A stretch of 64,000 nt of DNA from positions 522,522,560 to 522,586,559 of the forward strand of contig CM022302.1 in NCBI GenBank assembly GCA_011799875.1, read 5' to 3'. Position numbers and translations under genes: made by a program. Positions 19,920-31,367 of this stretch are shown one piece after another. Within the stretch, counting starts at the first letter, position 1. Each line of letters starts with the position of its first letter. This stretch comes from Thinopyrum elongatum. Lineage: Eukaryota > Streptophyta > Magnoliopsida > Poales > Poaceae. Under the pieces are notes generated by a model. It was not told where the DNA came from. It saw nothing but the letters and a program-made list of their open reading frames with translations, and searched no databases.

Positions 19920-22900
19920 TTGGACGCAAAGAAACTGCTAGCGTGGAATTGTCGGGGACTTGGGAACGCCCCGGCACTTCGAGCATTGCTGGATGTCCAG
20001 CGTAAATGTAACCCCGGTGTTCTGTTTTTGTCGGAGACGCACCTCAAAAGTTATCCGGCAGAATGTTTATGGAAACGGCTTAAGATGGATCATAAACTAG
20101 TTTATGAGAGTGATGGTAGGAAGGGTGGATTGGCACTGTACTGGAAAAAGGAAATCAGCATTCATAGGCTTGATTTGGACCCAATGTTTATTGATGTCAG
20201 AGTAGAGGATGGACAAAATCAAGAGTGGAGATTGACTGGTATGTATGGCGAATTCCGTTGGGAGAATAAGTACAAAACATGGAACCGAATGAGGCAGATA
20301 CACCGAAGTAAAAGTTTGCCAAGGTTGCTAATAGGTGATTTGAATGAGATTCAGTTTTTACATGAGAAAGAGGGAGGAACCCACGCCCACAACAATATAT
20401 GCATGCATTCCAGTCCGCAATAGATGACTGCAATCTGAAAGATCTTGGGTTTGTAGGCGATTGCTTCACTTGGCACAGAGGGAGAATCGGTGAAAGGCTT
20501 GACCGTGGGCAGGTAAATAATTCATGGTCTATGTTGTTCCCTCATGCTGCGCTTGAAAATCTACAGTACAATCATTCTGATCACCGCCCCCTCTTGGTTG
20601 ATACGGAGTACTTGAGTGCTTCGCAACAGGCTGGGAATGAAGTGCATGTAAAAAGATTCGAAGCTAGATGGTTCCGGGAAGAGTCATTTGATGACACTGC
20701 ATTAGATGCATGGACAAAGGTTTCGGCCGACCCGACGGCAAATTCAGTATATGAAAAGCTTATTGAATTGAGAGGTGGGCAATATATTTCAATTTAATAC
20801 TGCGTTGGCAGGGTCTTGAACTCAAGACCTCTTGGCTCGCATACCATATTGAATTCATGCACCGACCAACTCATCCAAAAGTCCAAACTGATGGAGGAAG
20901 GTGGGCAATATATTTCAACAAAGCTTACACGGATGCATAGTCAATTCCCTGATTGGGAGCAAAGGGTTTTGAAGAAAACAAAAAAAACGACTTCGGAAAG
21001 CCCAGAGAGATCTTGAGAGAGCTATGTCTGGACCTATGAATGATGAAAATGATGCAGTGAAAAAATAATTGGCAAAGTTAATTGAATATCTGTTAGAAGT
21101 GGAGGATATCCAATGGCAGCAAAGATCAACGACCAACTGGTTAAAGAAAGGAGACCGGAATACGGAGTTTTTTCATGCTTATGCATCCGCTAGGAGGAAG
21201 AGGAATTTTATTAAAAAAACTGAAAGCTGATGGTGGGAATGAGTTGGAAGGTACAGCTGCCTTGTCTCCTCATATTCGAAATTATTTTACTAACCTTTTC
21301 ACTTCTGAAGTCCAACAAACAGATCTGGTACTGTTAGAGAAAGTGAATACAAAAGTAACGTCGCAAATGAATGATTTCCTGTTATCTCCATTCACGGCAG
21401 AGAATGTACGTAAAGCAGTTTTCAGTATTGGTGATTTAAAAGCGTCGGGTCCTCAAGGCCTTCATGCGGTTTTCTTTAAAAAATATTGGCACATCCTGGG
21501 AGATGAGATAACTAATGAAGTCCTTTTAGCAATCAATTCTCGGCAAATACCAGCGGAGTGGAATGATACATGCATTGTTATGATCCCAAAGATCGACACT
21601 CCAGAACTGGTAACGCAATTCAGACCCATTAGTTTATGCAATGTCCTGTACAAAATCATATCAAAAATGCTTTCACTGAGATTAAAAAGCATTCTCCCTG
21701 AAATAATCTCCCCAACCCAGAGTGCTTTCATACCAGGGAGACTCATATCGGATAATATTCTTATTGCTTATGAATGCGTGCATAAGATTAAAAATAAAAG
21801 ATCTGGCCAAGCAGGTTTGTGTGCGGTTAAACTGGATATGCATAAAGCTTATGACCGGGTTGAATGGATATTTCTGAGAAACATGATGCAGAAGCTTGGA
21901 TTCCATGAACAATGGATTGACATGATGATGGCTTGTGTTGAATCAGTGCGGTATAAAGTAAGATTCAATTCACATGAGACTGATATATTTACCCCTACTA
22001 GGGGGATTAGGCAAGGGGACCCTTTGTCCCCATATTTATTCCTCCTTTGCGTAGAGGGATTGTCTAGTTTATTGCAGTTTGTAGAAATGCACCGTCAGTA
22101 TCACACCTTTCATTCATTGATGATTCTCTGATTCTTATGAAAGCAGATGTTTTAAATGCAGCTTCCTTACAGCAAGTTCTTGATACCTACTGCCAGAGTT
22201 CGGGTCAGATGGTGAGTTTGGCAAAATCAAGCATTTACTTCAGTCCTAATACAAGTGTCCTCACGAGATCTGAAATTTGTCAAGAGTTAAATATTGATAC
22301 TGAGGCCCTTTCTGATAAATATTTGAGATTACCTGCATTAGTTGGGGCAGAGAGGAGTGATTGCTTCAGACATTTTTGTGACAGAATTAGACAGCGAATC
22401 CAAGGATGGATGGAAAAACAATTGTCTACAGGGGGTAAGCAGATTCTACTTAAAGTTGTGGCCCAAGCTATTCCTGTTTTTGCTATGTCTGTGTTCTGCA
22501 TTCCTAAAGGCATATGTAAGGAGATAACTGATATTATTGCCCAATTCTGGTGGGGAGATGATGAGGAACATAAAAAGATGCATTGGTATGCTTGGTGGAA
22601 ACTTTGTTATCCAAAAAGTGAGGGAGGAATGGGATTTAGAGATCTTTATTCCTTTAACTTGGCAATGTTGGCGAAACAGTGTTGGAGAATTATTACAAAT
22701 CCTGAGTCATTGTGTGCGAAGATATTGAAGGCAAAATATTTCCCAAATAGTAGCCTTCTGCAAGCAAGTTTGAAGAATGGCTCATCATTTACGTGGCAAA
22801 GCATTATGAAGGGACTAGAAGTATTTAAAAGAGGCTATATTTGGAGAATTGGATCAGGAGAGGAGGTTAATATCTGGAGTGATCCTTGGATCCCTTCTAG

Positions 22901-24128
22901 CCCAAAAAGGAAGACCATTACACCCCGTGGTCATACACTGTTGACAAGTGTAAGTGATCTAATTGAACCAAATGTGGGAACATGGGATGAAGAGTTGATC
23001 AAATCGATTTTTAATCCAGTAGACATTCGCAGGATCCTTCAAATTCCTTTGAACCACAATGCATTTGATGATTTCATAGCTTGGCACCCGAAGAAGAAAG
23101 GTCTTTTTACAGTCAGTTCAGCGTACCATATTCAGTGGTTACATACTTATAGATGGCATGCAAACACTACAAGGACCCCGGGAAGTTCAAACTCGCCAGC
23201 GGTATGGAGTGTGCTATGGAAACTTGTGATCCCACGTAAAGTTTCAATTTTCTGTTGGCGCCTACTCCATGGAATTATCCCTTTAAAAGGTATCCTCGCT
23301 AACCGTCATGTTGGGTCAATAGGAGCTTGTCCCATTTGCCATCAGCATAGTGAAGATATCAGGCATCTTTTTTTCCAATGTTCCCACGCACACCAACTAT
23401 GGAGGAGGTTGGGCATAAGTGATATTATATCTGTGGGTCTCACGCTGGACCGTTCCGGTTCAGTGATCTTTGAGCATTTCTTGCTACAGACGGAATCACC
23501 TTATCAATTAATGCCTGGTTTAGACCTCAAACAAATTATTGTTGTCGGCTGTTGGTACCTATGGTGGACGCGCCGCAGAATTACTCACAATGAACCATGT
23601 CCCCCACCAGCAAGATGGTCCATGTTTGTCCGGGCAAAGCCGGAGCCAAAGTTCATCAAGTTGAATGTAGATGCGTCATATTATCCCGATGAGGGCGTTG
23701 GAGCAACTGCTGCTGTTTTGAGAGATGGAAAAGGAACTTTTTTGGAGTCCCAATGTAAGTTTATTCCCATTGCAGCAGACGTGGTTACCACTGAAGCTCT
23801 AGCCATGAGAGATGGTCTAGTTTTTGCTAATAATTTGGGATTCCACCGGGTTGAGGCTGAGTCAGACTCGCAAGATGTAATCAACTTTTGTAATGGACAG
23901 ACAAGATGGTGGGACGCGGCAGCAGCTATTTTTGCGGAGTGCATTGATGTTGGTGCAACAATTGGGAAGGTCAAGTTTAAGCATTGTAATAGATGGACAA
24001 ATCAAGCGGCGCATGTGCTAGCTAAGTTTAGTTATTGTAATAAATTCTCTAGCTCCTGGTTGGATGATCCTCCGGATTGTCTAGTTAACAAACTCATAGA
24101 CGATGTATCTTTGTTTGATGATCAATAA
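19920..24128 (+). pseudogene. LINE ORF2: endonuclease, reverse transcriptase, zinc-knuckle and RNase H
   Basis: Domains in order: APE-type endonuclease (19920-20750; LLAWNCRGLGN start, SETHLKS, LIGDLNE, then HSDHRPLLV in a shifted frame), a linker with WLKKGDRNTEFFHAYAS (split by frameshifts, 21135-21200), reverse transcriptase (21175-22135; SAFIPGRLISDNI, GIRQGDPLSPYLF, catalytic FIDDS), the zf-RVT region (CPICHQHSEDIRHLFFQC near 23330) and a plant-type RNase H (23650-24000; LNVDAS, AESDSQDV) ending TAA at 24126-24128. Frameshifts near 20385 and 22095 and the SINE insertion at 20793 disable it. The 663-codon 3' frame (22137-24128) is still intact. The full set of enzymatic domains is typical for an L1-clade plant LINE. 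Confidence 0.85.
20793..20898 (-). mobile_element. tRNA-derived SINE with 20-bp target duplication
   Basis: A 106-bp insertion in the LINE endonuclease-RT linker, bounded by AGGTGGGCAATATATTTCAA at 20773-20792 and 20899-20918. On the minus strand it contains a box A-like GGATGAGTTGG, then 30-40 bases later a box B-like GAGTTCAAGACC, the internal promoter layout of tRNA-derived SINEs, and it ends in an AT-rich tail (TATTAAA). No family name is offered. Confidence 0.65.
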
Positions 24129-24175
24129 AGCTAGCCACGATGGCCTTCCCTAAAAAAAAGACATTTGAAACAGAT

Positions 24176-24440
24176 GACGGTGATGGCTTCCTTGGGAAGA
24201 CTAGACACCAGGCCCCACTGTTTGACACGAGAAAAACATCTAAAGCTCTGGGGAGAAGGGAGGAAGGGAGTGTGTTTCTCTCATACGTCGGGGAAAGGAA
24301 AAAAAATATGAGGGCGTGCCAGTGTACCGTAGTACACAAAAATAAGGAGGTACGGGAAACATGTATTTCAGTAATCTCATTGGAGAAATAAAATTACAAG
24401 ATCCCATAGAAAAAAAAAGGTGCGCTCCATGGCCTGCTAG
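24176..24440. other. 5' flank of the MATH-BTB pseudogene, displaced by the LINE
   Basis: Starts with sequence homologous to the region upstream of the intact MATH-BTB gene (GATGGCTTCC-TGGGAAGACT here; GATGGCTTCCTCTGGAAGAC near 32531). In the genome before the LINE inserted this was contiguous with 13982. No gene is seen. Confidence 0.7.
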
Positions 24441-26072
24441 CGCGGCCAGGCTGCCTGTGGCGATTGTGTGATCTCCTGGTTCCCGGGGCCTCGGAAGGCT
24501 CCCGGTTAATTACTCCCGCGGGTTGCTCCGCAGGATACCTCCGATTGAGCTATGTGGTCGTCTTCGTCATCTTCGCTTCGCGTTCTCCATGCATGATGAT
24601 GGTGATGTGTGTGTGGGCAGCGGCAGAGCCCGTGTCTTCGTCGGAACACGCGCCGCAAGTAGCGTGGCCTTTGCGGTGGCCGCGCTCGCCCTTGCCGTCG
24701 TGCCTCGTCGGTCTCGGCGGCGTTGGAGGAGTTGTTGTTGGGGTAGCATGGATCGCGCTCGGCTCGGACTTCTCGACGACAAGTGGCTTCTCGGGGTGTG
24801 CAAGGGGCTACGCCTTGTGGGAGTAATTGTCGGTGGAGACCGGCGTCGGTGTATGACCGTCGCGTTGCTCACGCCAGCATGGCCTGAGTGGTCGACACCT
24901 TGTCCCGGTCAGACGCCGAGGCCACGGCAGTCGGCATAGTCAAGGCGTCGTCTCACGAGATCGTAGAGGGGCAGTATTCTTGTTGAAGTCGTGTCGCCCT
25001 GCAGCCGCGCCTTGTCCTCGGGCGGCGCCAACTTGCTCGGCTCCGGCCTCCGAATGAGCGTGACGCGGGTAGCAGAGGCACCATGGCGAGCCAAGTAGAC
25101 GATGAGCAGATGGCAGCGAGCTCCGTGTTCTCGTCTTCGACGACGTTGGGACATGGAGACTATCTCGGTCGGCGGACTAGATGATGGCGAATCCCGGCGG
25201 CGTCGTCTTCATGGGAGGTGATGCTAATGCACATGGAAGAACTCATTGCGAGTTATCTCCCGAGTGAGCTTCAATGGTTTTACCAATAGGCGAACGCACG
25301 GTGAGCATGCCACCTTGCCATCAATTGGCTACGTGCATGGCCCATGCATGTGCAAAGGCAACTTACGTAGTGCACTGCCACACATTCAGACGTACTTAAC
25401 GTCCATCTTCATTCTTCTATAGCATACGATGTAGACGAAATCCGCCGGACGAAAATGGACGGCAGGTGCGGCGACATCCCGAGTACCGCGCCCATCGCTT
25501 CATGCGGCGGTGAGCCCACCGGCCATCTGTCTTCACACCTTGGACACACACGAGTACATATCAGGAGCAGGCCTTCTTGTTCTTGTGTAGACCACTTCAT
25601 GATGTTTCGCTGGGCTACGGTGACACCATCGCCAAGGCACCATCGAGGCCGGGCGAGATGAAGGATAGGCACTACCCCGGTGCCAAACGGTGTCTCGTTT
25701 CCCTTGAAGGAGACGCGAGCAGCACCGTCGCGCCACGTGAAGGAGTCGGTGACGTCAAGATGGGCCGCGGCTTCGTTCTTCATGGCATCGGCTCATCGAA
25801 GCGGGCGAAGGGCGTGACGGGTGACGTGGACGGCAGGCAGCGTCGTGGCGAGCACCATGTCGTGGTCCCCGGCATGACGAAATGGAGGTGAGCGGTGTGA
25901 TGGCGATCTCCGCGTCGTCGACTTCCACGGCACCATCTTGATGAAGTGAACGAATTAATGGCCTGACGGCGAACTCCAGATCACCGTCTTCAGCGGCATC
26001 TCTCCAGCGCGACGAAGCGGACGGTGGGCTCCATAGAGCGGTGATGTTGACCTACGTGCCATCGACCTCCAA

Positions 26073-26580
26073 GGCACCGGCTTGGTGATATCGACGGTGG
26101 GCGGCGTCGTGGCGTGCTCCGTGTCGTCGTCTTCCGCGGCGCCATCATGACGAAGCGGGCGCGAGGAGTGGGGGCGGCCTCCGTGGCGTCGACCTCCATG
26201 GCGCCGGCTTGGCGACATCGACGGTGGGCGGCGTCGTGGCGTGCTCCGTGTCGTCGTCTTCCGCGGCGCCGTCGTGACGAAGTGGGCGCGAGGAGTCGGG
26301 GCGGCCTCCGTGGCATCGACCTCCATGGCGCCGGCTTGGTGACATCGACGATGGGCGGCGTCGTGGCGTGCTCCATGTCGACGTCTTCACTGCACCGCCT
26401 TGACGAGGTGGACGCGAGGGATGATGGCGACCTCTGGGGCATCGACCTCCATGGCGTCGGCGTCCATAGTGCTGGCCTGGTGAAGACGAACTCCGGCGAC
26501 ACGTCGACTTCGTCTCCCGGTCCGGCGGCTCCATCTCCGGCGGCGGCCCGATCATGCGAACGTTGTCTTCGGCAGTGCTT
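26073..26580. repeat. GC-rich minisatellite, 127-bp period
   Basis: Units start with GGC(A/G)CCGGCTTGGTGA at 26073, 26200 and 26327, and with a degenerate start at 26453. Each contains GCGTCGTGGCGTGCTCC and ends ATCGACCTCCATG. Degenerate traces continue on both sides (25945-26072 and beyond 26453). The 127-bp period shifts reading frame each time, so it does not look like a repeat protein in one frame. Confidence 0.8.
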
Positions 26581-26856
26581 GGATGGCGCCTGGCTTGTGT
26601 TCGTGTATGCAAAGAAGGAACAAGGAAAGGGATGGGTTAGATCAAAGTTTTACCCTCCGGGAAGGTGAGCTTCGCGTCCATGTCGCAGCCGCCGAGCTCC
26701 CTGTACGCCGGCCTCCTCTCTCCGTGTACGCCGGCTCGGGTGCCTGCGTCCTTCCTCCTGCCGGCCGGTGGCAAGCCGGTACGTGAGGGAGTCCTGTTGG
26801 AGATCTTCTTGCGTCTCGCCGGGCTTCAGCCCTTCCTCCCTCTGCGTCCGTCCGTA

Positions 26857-26869
26857 TGTATTTATAGGA
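26857..26869 (-). promoter_or_regulatory. TATA box candidate
   Basis: Minus-strand CTATAAATACATA in a sharp AT dip inside GC-rich DNA, with no ATG in the following 175 bases until 26681. Consistent with a core promoter reading leftwards. No other support. Confidence 0.35.
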
Positions 26870-26984
26870 AGAGATATGGACGGCAACGTGTTGATCTTCT
26901 TCGTATGTTTATCCCTTCGGCTGATCTTCTTGACGCACACTCCTGCAAAAGAAAACAACTTATACGCATCTAGTTAGCTTTCAA

Positions 26985-27058
26985 GTGACTGCAGGTGGGG
27001 TCAGTGCATTCGCCCGAACGAGTGACTGCAGGTGGGGTCAGTGCATTCGCCCGAACGA
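26985..27058. repeat. Two perfect 37-bp tandem copies
   Basis: GTGACTGCAGGTGGGGTCAG through CGCCCGAACGA occurs at 26985 and 27022, with the start of a third at 27059. The identity of the two copies implies a recent duplication. Between 27060 and 27570 I see no gene, only mixed-composition intergenic DNA. Confidence 0.85.
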
Positions 27059-27574
27059 GTGACTTCTGGCCGTCTTGGATGATCTTATTTTTGGCTGGCT
27101 ATACGAGTATTCAGGTATGTACGCGCACTTGCCGGCCGGGTACGTACTCGTAGAGATACGTATTACTGCAGGGTATCTTGTGCGCACGTCATAGACGTAG
27201 ACTCGGCCTTCCGAATTGTAACCTGCATGTGCGAATAAGACTACACCACAGAGTAGCTAGTGCTGGTATACATTAGATAGTACGTGCACGAACTCACATG
27301 CATGCATGTACGTAAAGCTAATCCAAGGTTGGGCTAGTGGATGCATATGCATGTACGTATACATATATTCCCATCCTCAGGTTATTCTGCACTTTAAAAA
27401 AAAGTAACCTTCACAATTCAAAGTCAATTACGAAGGTTAGTCACATAGGAGAAAAAAAAGTATTTCACTTCTCTTCGTGGTGCAAAATCGCATCGAACAC
27501 CCACATGTCATCGTCTGCGGATCTACAGAATTCACATTAAAATTAGCGAAAATTCGTATCAAATAAGTTTTAGA

Positions 27575-28279
27575 AAAAGTCAAAACGACAATAAATATCA
27601 AGGATAGGAAGACACATGCTCTTGAAATTTGGCGAGGAAATAAGACCATTTTCTAGCTGAGGAAAAAAAGAAATATAAGTAGCGTAATTACTTATATTTT
27701 CCACTTTTCGCATGTTGTGTGCCGTCTAGCACACTTTTTCACAATTTTTAGAATTCTACTCCCTCCGTTCCTAAATACATGTCTTTTTAGAGATTTATAT
27801 ACGGATGTATATATAGAGATTTATATACGGATGTATATAGACGTAGTTTAGAGTGTAGATTTACTCATTATGCTCTGTATGTAGTCTATATTAGAATCTC
27901 TAAAAAAGACTTATATATAGGAACGGACAGAGTATATCTGAATTTTCGGCAAGTTACAGATATCTAGTTCACATGAACCCAAGATGAGATTATGATTTCC
28001 CGTACAAATACTGACCTCCTGTACTAATAAACAATTTTAAGTTTGGAAACTGTGACAAGATTCACTCTATATTGACACTGCATCATTAATACCCTCAAAG
28101 ACAGAAAGAAAAATGACTCTAAATTGGCACTGCATTGTAAGATTCGGGCATCATGTTGACGGGTACACAAGACTTCAAACAGTTCTGTCAGCACGCTCTA
28201 TTGACTTTGAACACTTGTTTCCAGCAGACACAGAGAGCTCCTTGCATCCTCATCTACTGAAACCTGCACGCGCCATTCA
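27575..28279. repeat. CNB 3' flank, module B copy
   Basis: Homologous to 34100-34713 over its length, including the ATGAACCCAAGA block and the CACTTGTTTCCAGCAGACA block just before the last CNB exon. A Stowaway MITE (27759-27932) interrupts it. Defines the left part of duplicated module B. Confidence 0.75.
27759..27932. mobile_element. Stowaway MITE
   Basis: TA-flanked (27757-27758, 27933-27934) with ends CTCCCTCCGTTCCTAAATAC and GTATATAGGAACGGACAGAG-type inverse. It includes a 26-bp internal tandem duplication (AGAGATTTATATACGGATGT twice, 27791-27840). Confidence 0.85.
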
Positions 28280-30230
28280 CTAGTCGATGGGTACTTCAAC
28301 CTCCACCTTCAGGCCGAGGTGGTTGATGATCCGAAACCACGTCAAAAAAGTGGTTTAGTTTCACTTCCTGTCCAAAAGTACAGAACAAGAACGATATAGC
28401 TATGCAACTGTAAATATAGATTGTAGATGAGTGCTAGCAGCCACGCTGGATAATAGTATAACCAAATTAGCTATGTTTTTCATTTATTCAGACAAAACTG
28501 CCACAGTATTACAGCTATGATAAGAAAGGTAAGCAAGGTTTAGCTCTGTACCGTCACAAAATCTTCCAATGATAGCGTGGAATCCCGTGTGTACCCGGCT
28601 TCTTCCATCACCTTTGTTAGTACTTGCTGAGAGGCGTCAATTCAAATTGCGTTAAGTTTCGGTTCCAATCCAGCAGTACAGAACAAGAGCAATATACAGA
28701 GAAGAAATGCTATAGAACTGTAAATGTAGTTTATAGATGAGTACTAGTAATAGACACTGGATAACGGTATAACTACTACATAAGCAATTGTTTGTTTTTG
28801 TTCATATGAACCTGCCATGGTATTACAGCTCGCATAAGAGTGGTAAGCAAGGTTCAGTTGTGTAGCGTCATAAAATCTTACCCGGCTTCTTCGAACACCT
28901 TTGTTGGTACTTGCTGAAATGAGCCAATTCAAATCACGTTACTTTGAGATTGTACTGTTGTATATGACCTTGAAAAGAACAAAACACAACAAGTTCGAAG
29001 TAACACTGAAATTCTTCCTTATATCAGAGCGAACGCTTACTACATGCTAAGTCTTAAGGAAGCAACTGATCACGAACTCTTGACTAAGAAAGGATGAGTT
29101 CCTAAATAATTATATTTTTCTGAACTAATAGTAAAAGGTTGAATTACACCGAATATTGTCTTTGCACAGCATAGGCATATGCTACTTCGAACAGCTGAAG
29201 CTATGAAACATACAACTTAGTGTCAGGGTCCCCTTCAGATGTTATGCTCAGTTGATGCGTTCATCATGGCAGGATACTAATTATTTGAAGAGAAAATAAG
29301 GAAAATGTCACATTTTTTGTTTATTTAGTTAGTTACTTGCAAGTTAATGCACTACGCCAGGAAATACAGGATTTGCATGAAATGAAAACCTCTGTTTGCT
29401 GCTCTGACATAGAATTTTGCACTGCGAAGCATGCTACTTTAAACATTTGCAGCTACAGAGAAACCTACGATTGAGTGGCATGGACCACTTCGGAAAAGTA
29501 TTTATTCTCACTTGATGTGTTTATGATGGAAGGATGCCAGTTATTTGAAGAAATAAGGAAACGGTCACATATTTGTTGCTCTGACATGGATGACCCTGTT
29601 AGAGTGTTAGGTCCCATAAAACCTCTACCAGACCCCATCAATATCATACACCTTAAATATCACTGTCCATGAAACATAAAACAAAATCAATACCAGAAAA
29701 TGAGTTATCATGAGGGCAATGAGTCCATAATCACATATACTCGTTTCGAAAATCAAAATATAGAAAAAAATAAAGCTAAATTCAAACATGATTAAGCATT
29801 ACACTCAATCGTTTGCTGAATGCTGGCCCTTGCGCTGGCTGAAGGTAGAGAGGAAGGAAACAAAATCCGTTAAGTTCAATCCATCAACCATACGTAGCAA
29901 CCTTTGCATGAAAGAGGCAAAAGGAAGCTCAAAACCAGAGTACCAGACCCATATCTATAGTTGGCACTGCAGAATCTCCAGAGTATAGCTTTGACAGTCA
30001 AACTTAGAGCAAGGAAAACCAACAGAACAAAAAACAAGATCACTTCATCGAACGGCAGGTGCAATTGATCAGTTCGTACAAAAATGAAAAAAAAAAAACA
30101 GCCAAGACTCCGCATACCTGGGATAGCGGGTCGGTGGAGAACTCAGGGATGGAGAGGAATCCATCCTCGGAGACGAACCTCATGGTGCAGCGGTCCAGCC
30201 AGCAGAACCACTCGTGCCTGCTGCGAGATT
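28280..30230 (-). pseudogene. Calcineurin B-like EF-hand gene, broken copy (module B)
   Basis: Matches exons 2 to 6 of the intact gene at 34714-37092. Exon 6 (28330-28280) keeps its coding sequence, but the splice acceptor AG has become GG. Exon 5 (28626-28552) looks intact. Exon 4 (near 29665-29580) has lost about a third of its length, including the EF-hand loop. Exon 3 (near 29903-29796) has a 4-bp insertion that shifts frame, and its acceptor is altered. Exon 2 (about 30230-30114) has a 14-bp deletion in the first EF-hand region. Exon 1, with the start codon, is not found. It cannot make a CNB protein. Confidence 0.8.
28370..28925. repeat. Internal duplication of intron 5-exon 5 in the CNB pseudogene
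   Basis: The stretch 28370-28640 (from AGTACAGAACAAGAACGATA to exon 5) is repeated in diverged form at 28670-28925, ending in a second, shortened exon 5 (TACCCGGCTTCTTCGAACAC near 28880). The intact gene has this segment once (34810-35075). Confidence 0.65.
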
Positions 30231-30239
30231 TCAGTTCTA

Positions 30240-31260
30240 TTGGGAAAACAGCAACACCACATCAATTAGAATTTTTTTATACGAAAATTCTGGTAATCAA
30301 AGAACAGAGTATTGTGTTTCTGTTGACACTACCTATCACCAACACAAAACACATGCTCCCCTTTTTTTTTAGCAATGAAGCCCTTGTCCTGCTTTCAATA
30401 TAAGATAAGAAATGGCTTTGCTGCTCCCTGAAGATCGACTTACAATTTCACAGGCAGCCTGGACAACATTCTGAACAAGAAAATGCTGGATGTTTTAATT
30501 TTCTGAGCGAAGATTGCATCCCATGACTCCCATGCAAATTTCTTACAATGTGACTGGCCTTAACCAACGCGATACCTCTTAAAGGATCAAACTGTTGTCC
30601 CTAATATGTACTTGACACATATCTGATACAAAACCACTGTTTGATTAACAGGCAGAGTAGGTAAGAGAATGTGTTGAAATCTCCTTGAGAAATAATATAA
30701 CCAGATAACTAACAGTTACCCAATGAAAGTTCAATCAGCATAAGTGTTTTTCATTACTCATCCAAAGCATTTCTGTGTATGCATAGGAAATAGTATAACC
30801 AGATAACTAATAGTTGCCCAGTGGAGGTTCAATGAGCACATCCAATTGAAAAATAGCCACCCATGATAAATTGGAAGGCTGACATTGCTGAAACAATGCA
30901 ATACTACTGTGCATCTCCTTAGAGAGACAGGATAGACGAAATCATGTACCACACTGCAGTAAGTGACAATAATAACACTTCCCGCAAAAAAAAGTGATAA
31001 TAATAACACAACTCAATAAGGTTCAGAAACCATGGAGCACGGAATGCTAAAGCAAGCAAAATATCAGATGACAACGATCTGAAACCACGAGTTACCATTG
31101 CCTAAAAAGCAGAGCATTCTATGCCCTCCGATTCCAGTGCACTTCCTAGTTAATTGGCACAGTTGCAGAGATGCAATGAACTGACAAAACAGGGGCAAAA
31201 TGTGGCTAATTTTGCATCTCGATTCCTAACTAGGATAGGTGCAGGGATACACTAAGGCAG
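30240..31260. other. Intergenic DNA between the CNB pseudogene and the MATH-BTB gene
   Basis: About 1 kb of AT-rich sequence. A partial self-repeat is visible (AATAGTATAACCAGATAACT near 30787 and AATAATATAACCAGATAACT near 30693). No gene, RNA or complete mobile element recognised. Confidence 0.5.
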
Positions 31261-31266
31261 CTACCT

Positions 31267-31306
31267 GATACTCCCTCTATTCCAAAATAAGTGTCGCGTA
31301 CATTAG
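31267..31306. mobile_element. Single end of a Stowaway-like MITE
   Basis: ACTCCCTCTATTCCAAAATAAGTG is the usual start of a Triticeae Stowaway family. No inverted partner follows before the MATH-BTB gene, so only a fragment remains, about 60 bases past that gene's stop codon. Confidence 0.5.
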
Positions 31307-31367
31307 TCTAGAAACCATGATTCACCATTGTTGAAACACTCACGGCCGGGCATCATCCATCACTCGG

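Larger units (their letters stand above)
13983..24159 (+). mobile_element. L1-type LINE retrotransposon, host of nested elements
   Basis: A 16-bp target duplication, GACATTTGAAACAGAT, lies at 13967-13982 and 24160-24175, and the element ends in an A-run (24152-24159). Removing the nested elements leaves about 4.6 kb: a GC-rich leader (13983-14219, then 19769-19919) and an ORF2-type coding region (19920-24128). The flanks, once rejoined, match the continuous 5' flank of the intact MATH-BTB gene (around 32470-32570), which independently confirms both boundaries. No ORF1 (gag-like) is visible, so it is probably shortened at that point. Confidence 0.85.
24441..26870 (-). other. GC-rich region, possible minus-strand gene of unknown kind
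   Basis: About 2.4 kb of GC-rich sequence with overlapping open frames on both strands, none convincing. On the minus strand a TATAAATAC box (26857-26869) is followed by a 5' leader with no ATG until 26681. There ATGGACGCGAAGCTCACC runs into a good donor, GAGG/GTAAAA, at about 26653. That would be a short first exon (MDAKLTFPE). Downstream lies the 127-bp minisatellite, whose unit length is not a multiple of three. I recognise no protein family. It could be a decayed gene or a gene-derived repeat. Confidence 0.3.

Noticed and set aside
26073..26580. Tandem-repeat protein gene
   Set aside because: The 127-bp unit changes frame at each step and no single frame keeps the same peptide through all units.
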